DNA from: an uncultured Muribaculaceae bacterium
Lineage (GTDB): Bacteria; Bacteroidota; Bacteroidia; Bacteroidales; Muribaculaceae
Direction of reading: 5' to 3'
NCBI GenBank assembly: GCA_910577585.1
Contig: CAJTNN010000012.1
Coordinates: 1 to 64,000, forward strand
DNA length: 64,000 nucleotides
Positions 9,225 through 19,734 of the stretch are shown here, in pieces. The notes under the pieces were generated by a model. That model saw nothing but the letters and a program-made list of their open reading frames with translations. It was not told where the DNA came from and did not search any database. A program made the position numbers and the translations under genes. Every line of letters starts with the position of its first letter. Position 1 is the stretch's first letter.

Positions 9225-10091
9225 TTATTTTACATTGTTGACCCCACATTCACACTTATGGTCGGCAGGATGCGTCTTGGGGTGATTGCGATACATGTTC
9301 TGACGCCGCATAGCCTCATCGAAGTCCACCTTATGGCCATCAAACTCCGGGCCCTCGACGCAGGTGAAGCGTGTCTGGCCATCCACCGTCACACGGCAGG
9401 CCCCGCACATGCCCGTGCCATCCACCATCAGCGCGTTGAGCGACACCATCGTCGGGATGTCGTACTCGCGCGTGGTCAGCGCCGCAAACTTCATCATTAT
9501 CATAGGGCCGATAATCACGCAATGGTCATAACGATGACCCTGATTGTCGATAAGATCCTTGATAAGCCCCGTCACCAGGCCATGATAGCCGGCCGAGCCA
9601 TCATCGGTGGCCAGATACACGTCGGCCACCTGCTGCATCTCATCGACATAGGTAAAGAGATCCTTCGTGCGGGCGCCGATTATCACATCCGCCCTCACGC
9701 CATGCTCATGGAGCCACTTGGCCTGCGGATAGACCGGCGCAGTGCCCACGCCACCGGCCACAAACAGGATACGCATGCCGCGCAACTGATCTTCAGGAAT
9801 ATCCAGAAGGTCGGACGGACGCCCCAGCGGTCCGGCGAAATCCAGAAAAACATCGCCCGGATTGAGCGCATTGATTTTAGCCGACGAGTTTCCGACGGTC
9901 TGGGTCACAATCGTCACCGTGCCCGCCTCGCGGTCATAGTCGCATATCGTCAGAGGGATACGCTCACCCTCCTCATCGACACGCAGGATGATGAACTGAC
10001 CCGGCTGAGCCGAGGCCGCCACCCGCGGAGCATGCACCTTCATCTCCGTGATGTTAGGCGAAAGAAAGCGTTTGCTTACTACTTCAAACAT
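9225..10091 (-). CDS. nfnA: FAD/NAD(H)-binding subunit NfnA-like (ferredoxin-NADP reductase family)
   Basis: The 288-aa protein has a ferredoxin-reductase fold: an FAD-binding barrel (residues 1-100, with GEFIILRV-like and RIPLTICDYD), then a nucleotide-binding domain (LFVAGGVGTAPVYPQAKWL). A [2Fe-2S] site follows near residue 221, MCGACRVTVDGQTRFTCVEG, with the Cys spacing of dihydroorotate-dehydrogenase electron-transfer subunits. A short C-terminal tail carries CEC. It pairs with nfnB, 13 nt downstream, as the bifurcating oxidoreductase. The start is the ATG at 10091, first gene of the two-gene operon. Confidence 0.85.
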   Translation of the reverse strand: MFEVVSKRFLSPNITEMKVHAPRVAASAQPGQFIILRVDEEGERIPLTICDYDREAGTVTIVTQTVGNSSAKINALNPGDVFLDFAGPLGRPSDLLDIPEDQLRGMRILFVAGGVGTAPVYPQAKWLHEHGVRADVIIGARTKDLFTYVDEMQQVADVYLATDDGSAGYHGLVTGLIKDLIDNQGHRYDHCVIIGPMIMMKFAALTTREYDIPTMVSLNALMVDGTGMCGACRVTVDGQTRFTCVEGPEFDGHKVDFDEAMRRQNMYRNHPKTHPADHKCECGVNNVK

Positions 10092-10451
10092 GGTATTAAA
10101 TTCACTTTATATGGGTTTTCTTCTTCGGGAGCATGCCGGCCATTCTTCAGCGCGATTCCGGGCCATATCTCCGGTTTTGCAGCAGACTGCAACCACTCTT
10201 AAGATATACGAAACCACTCAATAAATAGCCTGCAACTTAACCAAAGTTAAGTTCAGACACACTCTTAATGCTGAAATTTTCCTCAAAAATACGATATATT
10301 TGTGTTACTCACAAATTTAAATTATTTTTGCATTCTGATTCACACGCACGCGCATAGCCCCCGAAGCGGGCGCGCCACGCGCATGAAGGCACTCAACATA
10401 CTGAATGCCATACAGATAACATACGACTTAAGAAAAATAACAATATTTCAA
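10092..10451. promoter_or_regulatory. Divergent intergenic region nfnA / yqeY with promoter and palindrome
   Basis: A perfect 8-bp inverted repeat, AACTTAAC-CAAA-GTTAAGTT, lies at 10234-10253 and could be an operator for nfnAB. A -7 box TATATTTG at 10295-10302 would drive yqeY-serS with a leader of about 145 nt. No gene is seen. Confidence 0.5.
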
Positions 10452-10913
10452 ATGGCAACAAATCTTTTTGAGCAGGTGAGCGAGGATATCCGCAAGGCCA
10501 TGCTGGCCCGCGAGAAAGTGCGTCTTGAGGCACTGCGCGGCATAAAAAAGGAATTTATCGAGGCCAAGACCGCCAAGGGGGCCAATGGCGAGCTCTCTGA
10601 CGACACGGCGATGAAGATTCTGGTGAAAATGGTGAAGCAGCGCAAGGAGAGCGCCGAAATCTACGCCAGCAACAATCGCCAGGAACTCGCCGACAATGAG
10701 CTGGCCGAGGCTGCCGTCATAGAGCAGTATCTCCCCAAGCAGCTCTCTGCCGAGGAGCTTGATGCCGAGCTGCGCGCCATCATCGCCGAGGTCGGCGCCA
10801 CTTCACCGGCCCAGATGGGTAAGGTGATGGGTGTGGCCTCGAAGCGTCTGGCCGGCCGCGCCGAGGGTAAAGCCATCAACACCGCCGTGCGCGAAATTCT
10901 CAACAATCTCTAA
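10452..10913 (+). CDS. yqeY: GatB/YqeY domain protein
   Basis: YqeY proteins share the tRNA-binding helical domain of the amidotransferase subunit GatB but stand alone; their exact job is unknown. The 153-aa product begins MATNLFEQVSEDIRKAML and contains the conserved EQYLP motif (IEQYLPKQLSAEEL) and the KVMGVASKRLAGRAEGK tail that binds the tRNA elbow in GatB. I chose the ATG at 10452; the frame is open upstream to 10302 but that stretch has no family similarity. serS follows 21 nt downstream, consistent with a translation-related operon. Confidence 0.9.
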   Translation: MATNLFEQVSEDIRKAMLAREKVRLEALRGIKKEFIEAKTAKGANGELSDDTAMKILVKMVKQRKESAEIYASNNRQELADNELAEAAVIEQYLPKQLSAEELDAELRAIIAEVGATSPAQMGKVMGVASKRLAGRAEGKAINTAVREILNNL

Positions 10914-10934
10914 CCCTCAAAAGAACGCATCGCA

Positions 10935-12206
10935 ATGCTTACGCTACAAGTCATAAAAGAGAATCCCGAATTTGTGATCGAGCGTCTGGCCGTGAAGGGC
11001 TTCGACGCGCGTCCGGTGATAGCTGAAATCCTGGAGATCGACGCCGAGCGCCGCCGCCTGCAGGCCAAGTGCGACTCTGACGCCAACTCACTCAAGCAGC
11101 TCGCAGCCTCAATTGCCAGCCACATGAAGGCCGGCGAGAAGGAGGAGGCCGAGAAGGCCAAGGCCGAGGTGGCCGCCATCAAGGGGGCCACAAAGGGGCT
11201 CCAGGACCGTCTGGCCGAATGCCAGCAGAAGCAGACCGACCTGCTGCTGACTGTGCCCAACATGCCCTGCGACGCAGTGCCCCACGGCCTCACCGCCGAA
11301 GACAACGTGGTCGAGAAGACCGGCGGCCCGATGCCCGACCTGCCCGAAGATGCACTTCCCCACTGGGAACTGGCCAAAAAATACAACCTCATCGACTTCG
11401 AGATGGGTGTGAAGGTGACAGGCGCCGGATTCCCCTTCTATATCGGCAAGGGTGCACGCCTGCAGCGCGCGCTGATTCAGTTCTTCCTCGACTCTGCCGG
11501 TGAGGCGGGCTATCTTGAGGTGGAGCCGCCCTATGTAGTAAACCAGGCTTCGGGCTACGGCACAGGCCAGCTGCCCGACAAGGAGGGACAGATGTACCAC
11601 GTCACTGTCGACGACCTCTACCTGATTCCCACAGCCGAGGTGCCGGTGACCAACATGTACCGCGATGTCATCATCCCCGAGGCCGAGCTCCCCAAGCGCA
11701 ACTGCGCCTACTCACCCTGCTGGCGCCGCGAGGCCGGAAGCTACGGCAAGGATGTGCGCGGTCTGAACCGCCTGCATCAGTTTGACAAGGTCGAGATCGT
11801 GCGCATCGAGAAACCCGAAAACTCATATGCAGCCCTCGAAGAGATGAAAGACCACGTGCAGAGCCTGCTCGAGCGCCTCGGACTCCCCTGGCACATCCTG
11901 CGCCTCTGCGGCGGCGACATGTCATTCACGTCAGCCATCACCTTCGACTTCGAGGTGTGGAGCGCAGCCCAGAAGAGATGGCTCGAAGTGTCGTCGGTGT
12001 CAAACTTCGAGACCTACCAGGCCAACCGCCTCAAATGCCGCTACCGCGACTCACAGAAGAAGATTCACCTCTGCCACACCCTCAACGGTTCGGCTCTGGC
12101 TCTGCCCCGCATCATGGCCGCACTGCTCGAGAACAACCAGACTCCCGAGGGCATCATCGTGCCTAAATGCCTGCGCAAATACACAGGCTTCGACATCATC
12201 AGCTGA
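10935..12206 (+). CDS. serS: Seryl-tRNA synthetase
   Basis: The enzyme charges tRNA-Ser with serine in the cytoplasm. The 423-aa class II synthetase has the N-terminal long coiled-coil tRNA-binding arm (about 30-110, KEEAEKAKAEVAAIK), motif 2 with CWRREAGSYGKDVRG (about 258), and motif 3 with LNGSALALPRIMAALLE (about 385). It ends in the conserved RKYTGFD. Length is typical. It is 21 nt downstream of yqeY, and a GC-rich hairpin at 12212-12229 follows the stop. Confidence 0.97.
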   Translation: MLTLQVIKENPEFVIERLAVKGFDARPVIAEILEIDAERRRLQAKCDSDANSLKQLAASIASHMKAGEKEEAEKAKAEVAAIKGATKGLQDRLAECQQKQTDLLLTVPNMPCDAVPHGLTAEDNVVEKTGGPMPDLPEDALPHWELAKKYNLIDFEMGVKVTGAGFPFYIGKGARLQRALIQFFLDSAGEAGYLEVEPPYVVNQASGYGTGQLPDKEGQMYHVTVDDLYLIPTAEVPVTNMYRDVIIPEAELPKRNCAYSPCWRREAGSYGKDVRGLNRLHQFDKVEIVRIEKPENSYAALEEMKDHVQSLLERLGLPWHILRLCGGDMSFTSAITFDFEVWSAAQKRWLEVSSVSNFETYQANRLKCRYRDSQKKIHLCHTLNGSALALPRIMAALLENNQTPEGIIVPKCLRKYTGFDIIS

Positions 12207-12211
12207 GCCGG

Positions 12212-12229
12212 CGCCCCCTTCCGGGGGCG
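12212..12229 (+). terminator. GC-rich hairpin after serS
   Basis: CGCCCCC-TTCC-GGGGGCG is a perfect 7-bp stem starting 5 nt after the serS stop. No T-tract follows, so read-through to the next gene at 12330 remains possible. Confidence 0.5.
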
Positions 12230-12329
12230 GCCGCAGCCGCAGCCGATGCCGCAAGCGCCGCCGGCGTGACGATACCGGGCCGATACCAGGCATAATCAAT
12301 CAGCCATCAACCTAAAAACATAAACACCT

Positions 12330-13109
12330 ATGAGCGACAACAACTACCCCGGCTACCTCAGCAAAGAGGAGAAGAAAATACCCATCGACGACCCCTCCGG
12401 AAAGTGGTCCGACCTGACGCTGCTCCCCGAATGGGAGGAGGAGTTCTTTGACGTCTACACAGTCAGAAAACATGGCAAGTGGGTGATGCTCAAAGCGCTG
12501 AAGAAGGAGTTGGCTGACCAGCCAAAATATCGCGAGATGCTCGAAAAGGAATTCGACACCCGATATAATCTGGCTCATCCGAATATCGTGATGGTCAATG
12601 ACTTCGAAGAGATTCCAGGCATCGGCAAGGCTATCATCACCGATGATGTCTACGGCTACTCGCTGCGCCGCCTCATCGACGAGAAGCGCCTCACGCCACG
12701 CATCGTGCAGCGCCTGCAGACGCAGCTGCTCGACGCCCTCGACTATATCCAGGAGAACCACATCGTGCATCACCCCATCACGCCAGACTCAATCATATTC
12801 ACCGAATATAATGAGAATCTGAAGCTCATCAACGTCGGCTACGACCAGACCTCATCGCTGTCGGCGCAAGACACCGCCGCCGACATCGAGAGCTATGGCC
12901 GCGTGCTGGGCGAGGTGCTCGACAATCTCCCCGAATCGCTGCCGAGACTGCGGCGCATCGCCAACCGCGCTGTCGACAAGGCTCATCCCTACCGCACGGT
13001 GATGGACCTGCAGCTCGACATGCAACGCCGTTCATCGGCCACTGTCTACATCATACTGGCAGCCATCATCGCAGTGGTGCTGCTGCTCGTATGGCTACTT
13101 ATCGACTAA
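12330..13109 (+). CDS. Membrane-anchored pseudokinase
   Basis: The 259-aa protein has a Ser/Thr-kinase fold. The ATP-binding Lys is at 55 (VMLKALKKE), with the helix-C Glu at 74, and NLAHPNIVMVNDF is typical of kinases. The catalytic loop reads HHPITPDS (147-154) where active kinases have HRDxKPxN, so the catalytic Asp, Lys and Asn are all replaced. The DFG Asp is also lost (NVG, 168-170). The protein ends with a single C-terminal membrane helix (about 236-258) and a very short tail. It is therefore a tail-anchored pseudokinase, probably a scaffold or sensor with the kinase domain in the cytoplasm. The next gene starts 15 nt downstream, suggesting cotranscription. The substrate or partner is unknown. 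Confidence 0.75.
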   Translation: MSDNNYPGYLSKEEKKIPIDDPSGKWSDLTLLPEWEEEFFDVYTVRKHGKWVMLKALKKELADQPKYREMLEKEFDTRYNLAHPNIVMVNDFEEIPGIGKAIITDDVYGYSLRRLIDEKRLTPRIVQRLQTQLLDALDYIQENHIVHHPITPDSIIFTEYNENLKLINVGYDQTSSLSAQDTAADIESYGRVLGEVLDNLPESLPRLRRIANRAVDKAHPYRTVMDLQLDMQRRSSATVYIILAAIIAVVLLLVWLLID

Positions 13110-13124
13110 GACCCATTTTTTCAG

Positions 13125-14255
13125 ATGGTAGAAATAAAGAAAGTATCACCCACACGCAAGGAACTCAAGAAATTCACAGAGTTCCATATCAATTTCTATA
13201 AAGGGAACCCCTACTTCGTGCCCCCGTTGCTGATCGACGAAGTCGACACCCTCAGTCCTGACAAGAACCCGGCATTCGACTTCTGCGAGGCCGAGTATTT
13301 CATGGCCTGGAAGGATGGCAAACCTGTGGGACGCATTGCGGCCATCATCAACCATCAGGTCAATGAGGCTTCGGGTGAGAAAGCGGCCAGATTCGGATTC
13401 GTGGAGTTTACCGACGACAAAGAGGTGTCGGGGGCTCTGCTCAACACTGTCGAAGACTGGGCCCGCGCCAAAGGGATGGAGAAGCTCATCGGCCCTCTGT
13501 CATTCACCGACCTCGACAAAGAGGGGTGTCTGATCGAGGGATTCGACCAGCTCTCGACCATGGCCACCATCTACAACTATCCCTACTACCAGGAGCACTT
13601 CGAGCATCACGGCTACACCAAGGAGTCTGACTGGGTGGAATTCCTCATCGAGGTGCCCGACAAGGTGCCCGAGAAGCATCTGCGCATTGCCGAAATCGTA
13701 AAGAAGAAATTCGGCCTCAAGGTGGTGAAATACACCTCGCGCAAGAAAATCAAGAAGGAGTATGGCAAGGCCCTCTTCCATCTCATCAACGAAGCCTACA
13801 AGGACCTCTATCAATTCTCGCGTCTCACCGACCGCCAGATTGACAAATATATCGACGAATATCTCGGTCTGCTCGACCTCGACCTCGTGACCCTCATCAC
13901 CGATACCGACGACCAGATTGTGGGCGTTGGCATATCGATGCCCTCGATGAGCCGCGGGCTGCAGAAATCACACGGCAAATTCCTGCCGATGGGGTGGTGG
14001 CACCTGCTCAAGGGGCTCAAGGGGAAGAACGACCGTGTCGACCTGCTGCTCGTGGCCGTGCGCCCCGACTATCAGTCCAAGGGGGTCAACGCCCTGCTCT
14101 TTGTAGACCTCATACCCCAATACATCCGCAAAGGCTTCAAATATGCCGAGTCGAATCCGGAGATGGAGACCAACGACAAGGTGCAGAACCAATGGGAAGC
14201 CTTCAATCCGCGCCAGCACAAGCGCCGGCGCTCATTCGTAAAGCAACTTAAATGA
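13125..14255 (+). CDS. GNAT-like protein of unknown substrate
   Basis: The 376-aa protein contains FYKGNPYFVPPLLIDE near the start and an acetyltransferase-like C-terminal half (LLLVAVRPDYQSKGVNALLF at about 306, resembling the CoA-binding Q/RxxG/A loop). Members of this conserved Bacteroidota family are annotated as N-acetyltransferase-like proteins of unknown target. The start is the ATG at 13125. The stop overlaps the menG start (ATGA at 14252-14255), which suggests translational coupling. I infer a cytoplasmic acyl-transfer role but no substrate. Confidence 0.65.
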   Translation: MVEIKKVSPTRKELKKFTEFHINFYKGNPYFVPPLLIDEVDTLSPDKNPAFDFCEAEYFMAWKDGKPVGRIAAIINHQVNEASGEKAARFGFVEFTDDKEVSGALLNTVEDWARAKGMEKLIGPLSFTDLDKEGCLIEGFDQLSTMATIYNYPYYQEHFEHHGYTKESDWVEFLIEVPDKVPEKHLRIAEIVKKKFGLKVVKYTSRKKIKKEYGKALFHLINEAYKDLYQFSRLTDRQIDKYIDEYLGLLDLDLVTLITDTDDQIVGVGISMPSMSRGLQKSHGKFLPMGWWHLLKGLKGKNDRVDLLLVAVRPDYQSKGVNALLFVDLIPQYIRKGFKYAESNPEMETNDKVQNQWEAFNPRQHKRRRSFVKQLK

Positions 14256-15022
14256 AGCAGAATCCAGAGCACGCCGCCCCAAACGGCGCGGAGAGAGTGA
14301 TGCCTTACGGCGGCCACAGCGCCAAGGGGCAGGAGGTGGAGTCGATGTTTGACTCTATCGCCCCGGCCTACGACATCATGAACTCATGCATGAGCCTGGG
14401 GATGCACACCCACTGGCGCAACCTCGCCCTGCGCATGGCCGTCAGACGCCTCGGCCATGAACCGCAGAGGATTCTCGATGTGGCCACCGGCACCGGCGAC
14501 CTCGTCTTCGCCATGCGGCGCCGCCATCCGCAGGCCTCCATACTGGGGATTGACCTCAGCGATGGGATGCTCGCCATAGCCGAGAAGAAACTCGCCGAGT
14601 TTCCCGACGAAAAGCATATCAGCTTCCGCAAGGCCGACTGCCTCAGTCTCCCCCTGGCGGATGGTGAGTTCGATATGGTCACCGTGGCCTACGGCGTGCG
14701 CAACTTCGAAAACATGCTGCAGGGATATGCCGAGATGCTGAGGGTGCTCAAGCCCGGAGGGGTGCTCTGTGTGGTAGAACTATCGCAGCCCACCGCCGCC
14801 ATACCGCTGCTATTCTACAAAGGATACACCCGCGGCCTCATCCCTCTGGCCGGACGCCTCATGAGCGGCGACAAGCGCGCATACTCCTATCTGCACGAAA
14901 GCATCGAGGCCGCACCACAGCGCACCGACATGACCGACATAATGGCCCGGGCCGGATTCAGAGACTGCGTCTGGAAGTCAGTCTTCCCCGGCGCCGTATG
15001 CATTTATCTCGCTACAAAATGA
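14252..15022 (+). CDS. menG: Demethylmenaquinone methyltransferase MenG/UbiE
   Basis: The enzyme makes the last methylation of menaquinone from demethylmenaquinone using S-adenosylmethionine, supporting anaerobic respiration. The 256-aa product shows the UbiE signature: motif I LDVATGTGDLVFAM (about 73), MVTVAYGVRNFEN (about 141), and LKPGGVLCVVELSQP (about 164). N-terminal SMFDSIAPAYDIMNSCMSLG is the conserved substrate-binding part. It overlaps the upstream GNAT-like gene by 4 nt and the downstream U32 gene by 4 nt, indicating a tight operon. Confidence 0.93.
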   Translation: MKQNPEHAAPNGAERVMPYGGHSAKGQEVESMFDSIAPAYDIMNSCMSLGMHTHWRNLALRMAVRRLGHEPQRILDVATGTGDLVFAMRRRHPQASILGIDLSDGMLAIAEKKLAEFPDEKHISFRKADCLSLPLADGEFDMVTVAYGVRNFENMLQGYAEMLRVLKPGGVLCVVELSQPTAAIPLLFYKGYTRGLIPLAGRLMSGDKRAYSYLHESIEAAPQRTDMTDIMARAGFRDCVWKSVFPGAVCIYLATK

Positions 15023-16311
15023 CACTTCACCGCAAAGATTTTGAAATAATGGCTCCCGTAGGGAGCCGCGAATCACTGGCCGCCGCGATGGCTGCCGGAG
15101 CCGATGCAATATACTTCGGCATTGAGGGGCTCAACATGCGCTCGCGCTCGAGCTCAAACTTCAATCTGGCCGACCTGCGCGAGATTGCCGCCCTCTGCAA
15201 TGAGAGAGGGGTCAAAACCTATCTCACTGTCAACACCATCATCTATGATGCCGACATGCAGCGAATGCACGACATCATCGACGCCGCCAAAGAGGCGGGC
15301 ATCTCCGCCATCATCGCTTCGGATATCGCCGCCATCATGTATGCCACGCAGGTGGGGCAGCCGGTGCACATCTCCACACAGGTCAACATCAGCAACATCG
15401 AGGCCGTAAGATTCTACGCCCGCTATGCCGATGTGATGGTGCTCGCCCGCGAGCTCTCGATGGAGCAGGTGGCCGAAATCTCACGCCAGATCCGCGAGGA
15501 GAATATCTGCGGTCCCTCTGGCCAGAGAGTACGACTGGAGATGTTCTGCCACGGCGCACTCTGCATGGCAGTGAGCGGAAAATGCTACATGAGTCTCCAC
15601 GAGATGAACTCATCGGCCAACCGCGGCGCCTGCAATCAGATTTGCCGCCGCGCATACACTGTGACCGACAAAGAGACCGGCGCCCAGCTTGACGTCGAGA
15701 ACCAATACATCATGTCGCCCAAAGACCTGAAGACAATCCACTTCCTCAACAAGATGGTGGAGGCCGGGGTGAGTGTCTTCAAAATCGAGGGGCGCGCACG
15801 CGGTCCGGAATATGTGCTCGAGACCGTGGGATGCTACTCCGAAGCCCTGCAGGCCATCTGCGACGGCTCATATTCAGAAGAGCGCGTAAAGGAATGGGAC
15901 GCCCGTCTGGGGCGCATCTTCAACCGCGGATTCTGGGACGGCTACTACATGGGGCAGCGCCTCGGCGAATGGAGTGCCAAATATGGCTCATCGGCCACCC
16001 GCGTGAAACACTACATCGGCAAGGCCCAGCGCTACTTCCCCAAACTCGGTGTGGGCGAATTCCGACTCGAGGCCGGCGAACTGCGCCCGGGCGATGAAGT
16101 GGTGCTCACCGGCCCCACCACCGGCGCCCTGATATTCAAGGTCGAGGAGCTGCGTCTGGATGTGGAGCCTGTGGAGTGTGTGCGCAAGGGGCAGGTATTC
16201 TCTATGCCTGTGCCCGAGAAGATACGCCTCTCCGACCGCCTCTACCGCTGGGAGGAGACCAAGCCAAAAGCTACCCCCGACCATATGTCGGGCGAGAGTT
16301 GCTGCTCCTGA
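15019..16311 (+). CDS. U32 peptidase-family protein (RlhA/TrhP type)
   Basis: U32 family members once called collagenases include RlhA and TrhP, which hydroxylate 23S rRNA or tRNA-U34 with prephenate-derived factors. This 430-aa protein begins MTLHRKDFEIMAPVGSRESL. It carries the core FCHGALCMAVSGKCYMS with RGACNQICRRAY (about 180-215), whose four Cys are thought to hold an Fe-S cluster in TrhP. It ends in GESCCS. I chose the ATG at 15019, which gives a 4-nt overlap with menG; an upstream ATG at 14998 is possible. I favour an RNA-modification role, as inference from the family. Confidence 0.85.
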   Translation: MTLHRKDFEIMAPVGSRESLAAAMAAGADAIYFGIEGLNMRSRSSSNFNLADLREIAALCNERGVKTYLTVNTIIYDADMQRMHDIIDAAKEAGISAIIASDIAAIMYATQVGQPVHISTQVNISNIEAVRFYARYADVMVLARELSMEQVAEISRQIREENICGPSGQRVRLEMFCHGALCMAVSGKCYMSLHEMNSSANRGACNQICRRAYTVTDKETGAQLDVENQYIMSPKDLKTIHFLNKMVEAGVSVFKIEGRARGPEYVLETVGCYSEALQAICDGSYSEERVKEWDARLGRIFNRGFWDGYYMGQRLGEWSAKYGSSATRVKHYIGKAQRYFPKLGVGEFRLEAGELRPGDEVVLTGPTTGALIFKVEELRLDVEPVECVRKGQVFSMPVPEKIRLSDRLYRWEETKPKATPDHMSGESCCS

Positions 16312-16415
16312 ACTGCCCCACACTATCTGAGGGTGTCATGCCATCGTGCTACCCCTCCAGGACCGGAAGCATGAAATCATAATTTTAAACCGAATCATCA
16401 CAATAAACTCACGAT

Positions 16416-17519
16416 ATGTCATTGAAATGTGGTATCGTAGGATTACCTAATGTAGGAAAATCCACACTTTTCAACTGCCTTAGCAACGCCAAGGCACAGT
16501 CAGCCAACTTCCCCTTCTGCACGATCGAGCCCAATGTGGGCGTCATCACTGTGCCCGACGACCGACTGACACGTCTGGTAGAGATGTGCCAGCCGAAGTC
16601 TACAGTGCCCGCCACAGTCGAGATTGTGGATATCGCCGGACTGGTGAAAGGGGCCTCGAAAGGTGAGGGACTCGGCAACAAGTTCCTGGCCAATATCCGC
16701 GAGACCGACGCCATTCTGCACGTGCTGCGCTGCTTTGACGACGACAACATCACCCATGTCGACACCACCGTCGACCCCGTGCGCGACATGGAGATCATCA
16801 ACTACGAACTTCAGCTCAAAGACCTCGAGACCATCGACAACCGCCTCACCAAGACCGAGAAGGCTGCCAAATCGGGTGGCGACAAGGCCGCCAAGATGCA
16901 GGTAGAGGTGCTCAAGGCCTATAAAGAGGCTCTCGAGCAGGGTCGCCCCGCACGCAGTGTCAGCTTCGAGACCAAAGATGAAGAGAAATTCGCCCGCGAA
17001 CTCTTCCTGCTCACCAACAAGCCGGTGCTATATGTGTGCAACGTCGATGACGGAGCCGCCGCCACAGGCAACGACTACGTAGAGCGTGTGCGCGAGGCAA
17101 TAGCCGGCGAGGGCTCCGACCTCATGATTGTGGCCGCCAAGACCGAGAGCGAGATCGCCGAACTCGATACCTGGGAGGAGCGCCAGGAATTCCTGCAGGA
17201 GATAGGGCTCGATGAGTCGGGCGTAAGCCGCCTGATACGCGCCGCCTACAAGCTGCTTGATCTCCAGACCTACTTCACCGCAGGCCCCGACGAGGTGAGA
17301 GCCTGGACCTTCATACGCGGCACCAAAGCCCCGCAGGCCGCAGGCATCATCCACACCGACTTCGAGAAAGGATTCATCCGTGCCGAAGTCATAAAATACG
17401 ACGACTTCGTGACCCTCGGCTCAGAGACAGCCGTCAAAGAGGCCGGCAAGATGGCAGTGGAGGGGAAGGAATATGTGGTGCAGGATGGCGACATAATGCA
17501 CTTCCGCTTCAACGTCTGA
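16416..17519 (+). CDS. ychF: Ribosome-binding ATPase YchF
   Basis: YchF is an Obg-family P-loop protein that prefers ATP and binds the ribosome. The 367-aa product has G1 [12 protein letters not shown] (8-19), G3 [19 protein letters not shown] (about 70), a coiled-coil insertion (about 130-170), and a C-terminal TGS domain (about 283-365) with YDDFVTLGS and [15 protein letters not shown]. The G4 motif differs from NKxD as in the family. The start is the ATG at 16416, and a long hairpin follows the stop. Confidence 0.96.
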   Translation: MSLKCGIVGLPNVGKSTLFNCLSNAKAQSANFPFCTIEPNVGVITVPDDRLTRLVEMCQPKSTVPATVEIVDIAGLVKGASKGEGLGNKFLANIRETDAILHVLRCFDDDNITHVDTTVDPVRDMEIINYELQLKDLETIDNRLTKTEKAAKSGGDKAAKMQVEVLKAYKEALEQGRPARSVSFETKDEEKFARELFLLTNKPVLYVCNVDDGAAATGNDYVERVREAIAGEGSDLMIVAAKTESEIAELDTWEERQEFLQEIGLDESGVSRLIRAAYKLLDLQTYFTAGPDEVRAWTFIRGTKAPQAAGIIHTDFEKGFIRAEVIKYDDFVTLGSETAVKEAGKMAVEGKEYVVQDGDIMHFRFNV

Positions 17520-17552
17520 TTCCCACCTTTACAGGCAACCCCGATACAGTAC

Positions 17553-17590
17553 AGATAGAGCCGGATACGCTTGCGCATCCGGCTCTATCT
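17553..17590. terminator. Bidirectional hairpin between ychF and mscL
   Basis: An 18-bp stem with one mismatch (AGATAGAGCCGGAT.. to ..ATCCGGCTCTATCT) and a 2-nt loop lies between the convergent genes ychF and mscL. There is no strong T-run on either side. Confidence 0.7.
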
Positions 17591-17693
17591 GCATATTTAC
17601 ATCTGTATTAGCCTATTACTTAATTTCCGCATCATCGGATTATAGGGATTTGCCTCCCCATCAGCAACCTCTGCACCTCACGCAGTGATTGAC

Positions 17694-18134
17694 TTACTGC
17701 TTGGAGGGAGCATCCTGTTTGGCCAGAAGGTCGCGAATCTCGGTGAGCAGCACCTCCTCCTTGGTCGGTTCGGGGGGTGTGGCCGGAGCCTCCTTCTCCT
17801 TCTTCTTCAGCTTCATCGCAATGCGCAAAGCCACAAAGATAGAGAACGCTATGATAAAGAAATCCACGATATTCTGGATAAAGAGGCCATAATTGATAGC
17901 CACCTCCTCGACGGCAGCCACACCATCGGCCGCAGCCTGCCCCTCGGTGATGACATACTTCAGATTCTTATATCCCGCGCCACCTGTGGCCAGCGAGATG
18001 ACCGGCATCAGGATATCATTGACCAGCGACGTGACAATCTTGCCAAAGGCACCACCCACGATAACGCCGACCGCCATGTCGATAACATTGCCCTTGAGGG
18101 CAAATTCCTTAAAATCACTTAAAAATTTGCTCAT
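17694..18134 (-). CDS. mscL: Large-conductance mechanosensitive channel MscL
   Basis: MscL opens under membrane tension and releases solutes on osmotic downshock. The 146-aa protein starts with the amphipathic [31 protein letters not shown] that lines the pore, has a periplasmic loop rich in Ala/Gly, a second helix [20 protein letters not shown], and a C-terminal charged bundle ([17 protein letters not shown]). Length and the Gly pattern of TM1 match the family. It is convergent with ychF and has its own upstream region toward gap. Confidence 0.96.
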   Translation of the reverse strand: MSKFLSDFKEFALKGNVIDMAVGVIVGGAFGKIVTSLVNDILMPVISLATGGAGYKNLKYVITEGQAAADGVAAVEEVAINYGLFIQNIVDFFIIAFSIFVALRIAMKLKKKEKEAPATPPEPTKEEVLLTEIRDLLAKQDAPSKQ

Positions 18135-18290
18135 ATCACGATAAAATTAATGTTGACTGTCGTTATAAAAACAGAGCCCTACGCGGCTCAAGAAGGACAA
18201 ATCAGCCTAAACTATTGTTAAATCCTGCCCAAAAGCAGATTTTGGCAAAAGTTTAGGGCGTTTCAACTGCAAAATTAGAAATTTTTTTGT

Positions 18291-19539
<1,249 letters not shown>

Positions 19540-19677
19540 TATGCCGTCATGACGCTCAGGTGAGCCTGGAGCAGTCACTCGACTCTCCGCACCTGACTTC
19601 ACCCAACCTAAGAGATGCCCCGCAATCCAGCTTCCCCTCGCGGGGAAACGATATGATTGCAGCGAAGGCAAAAATAG

Positions 19678-19716
19678 ATTCCCTGGTCTCAGTTCCGAGG
19701 CCAGGGAATTCTTTTT
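19678..19716 (+). terminator. Rho-independent terminator of gap
   Basis: A 13-bp hairpin (ATTCCCTGGTCTC-AGTTCC-GAGGCCAGGGAAT, one G-T pair) is followed by CTTTTT. It is well placed after gap and faces the convergent gene ending at 19735. Confidence 0.88.
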
Positions 19717-19734
19717 ATCCTATATGGATAGGCT

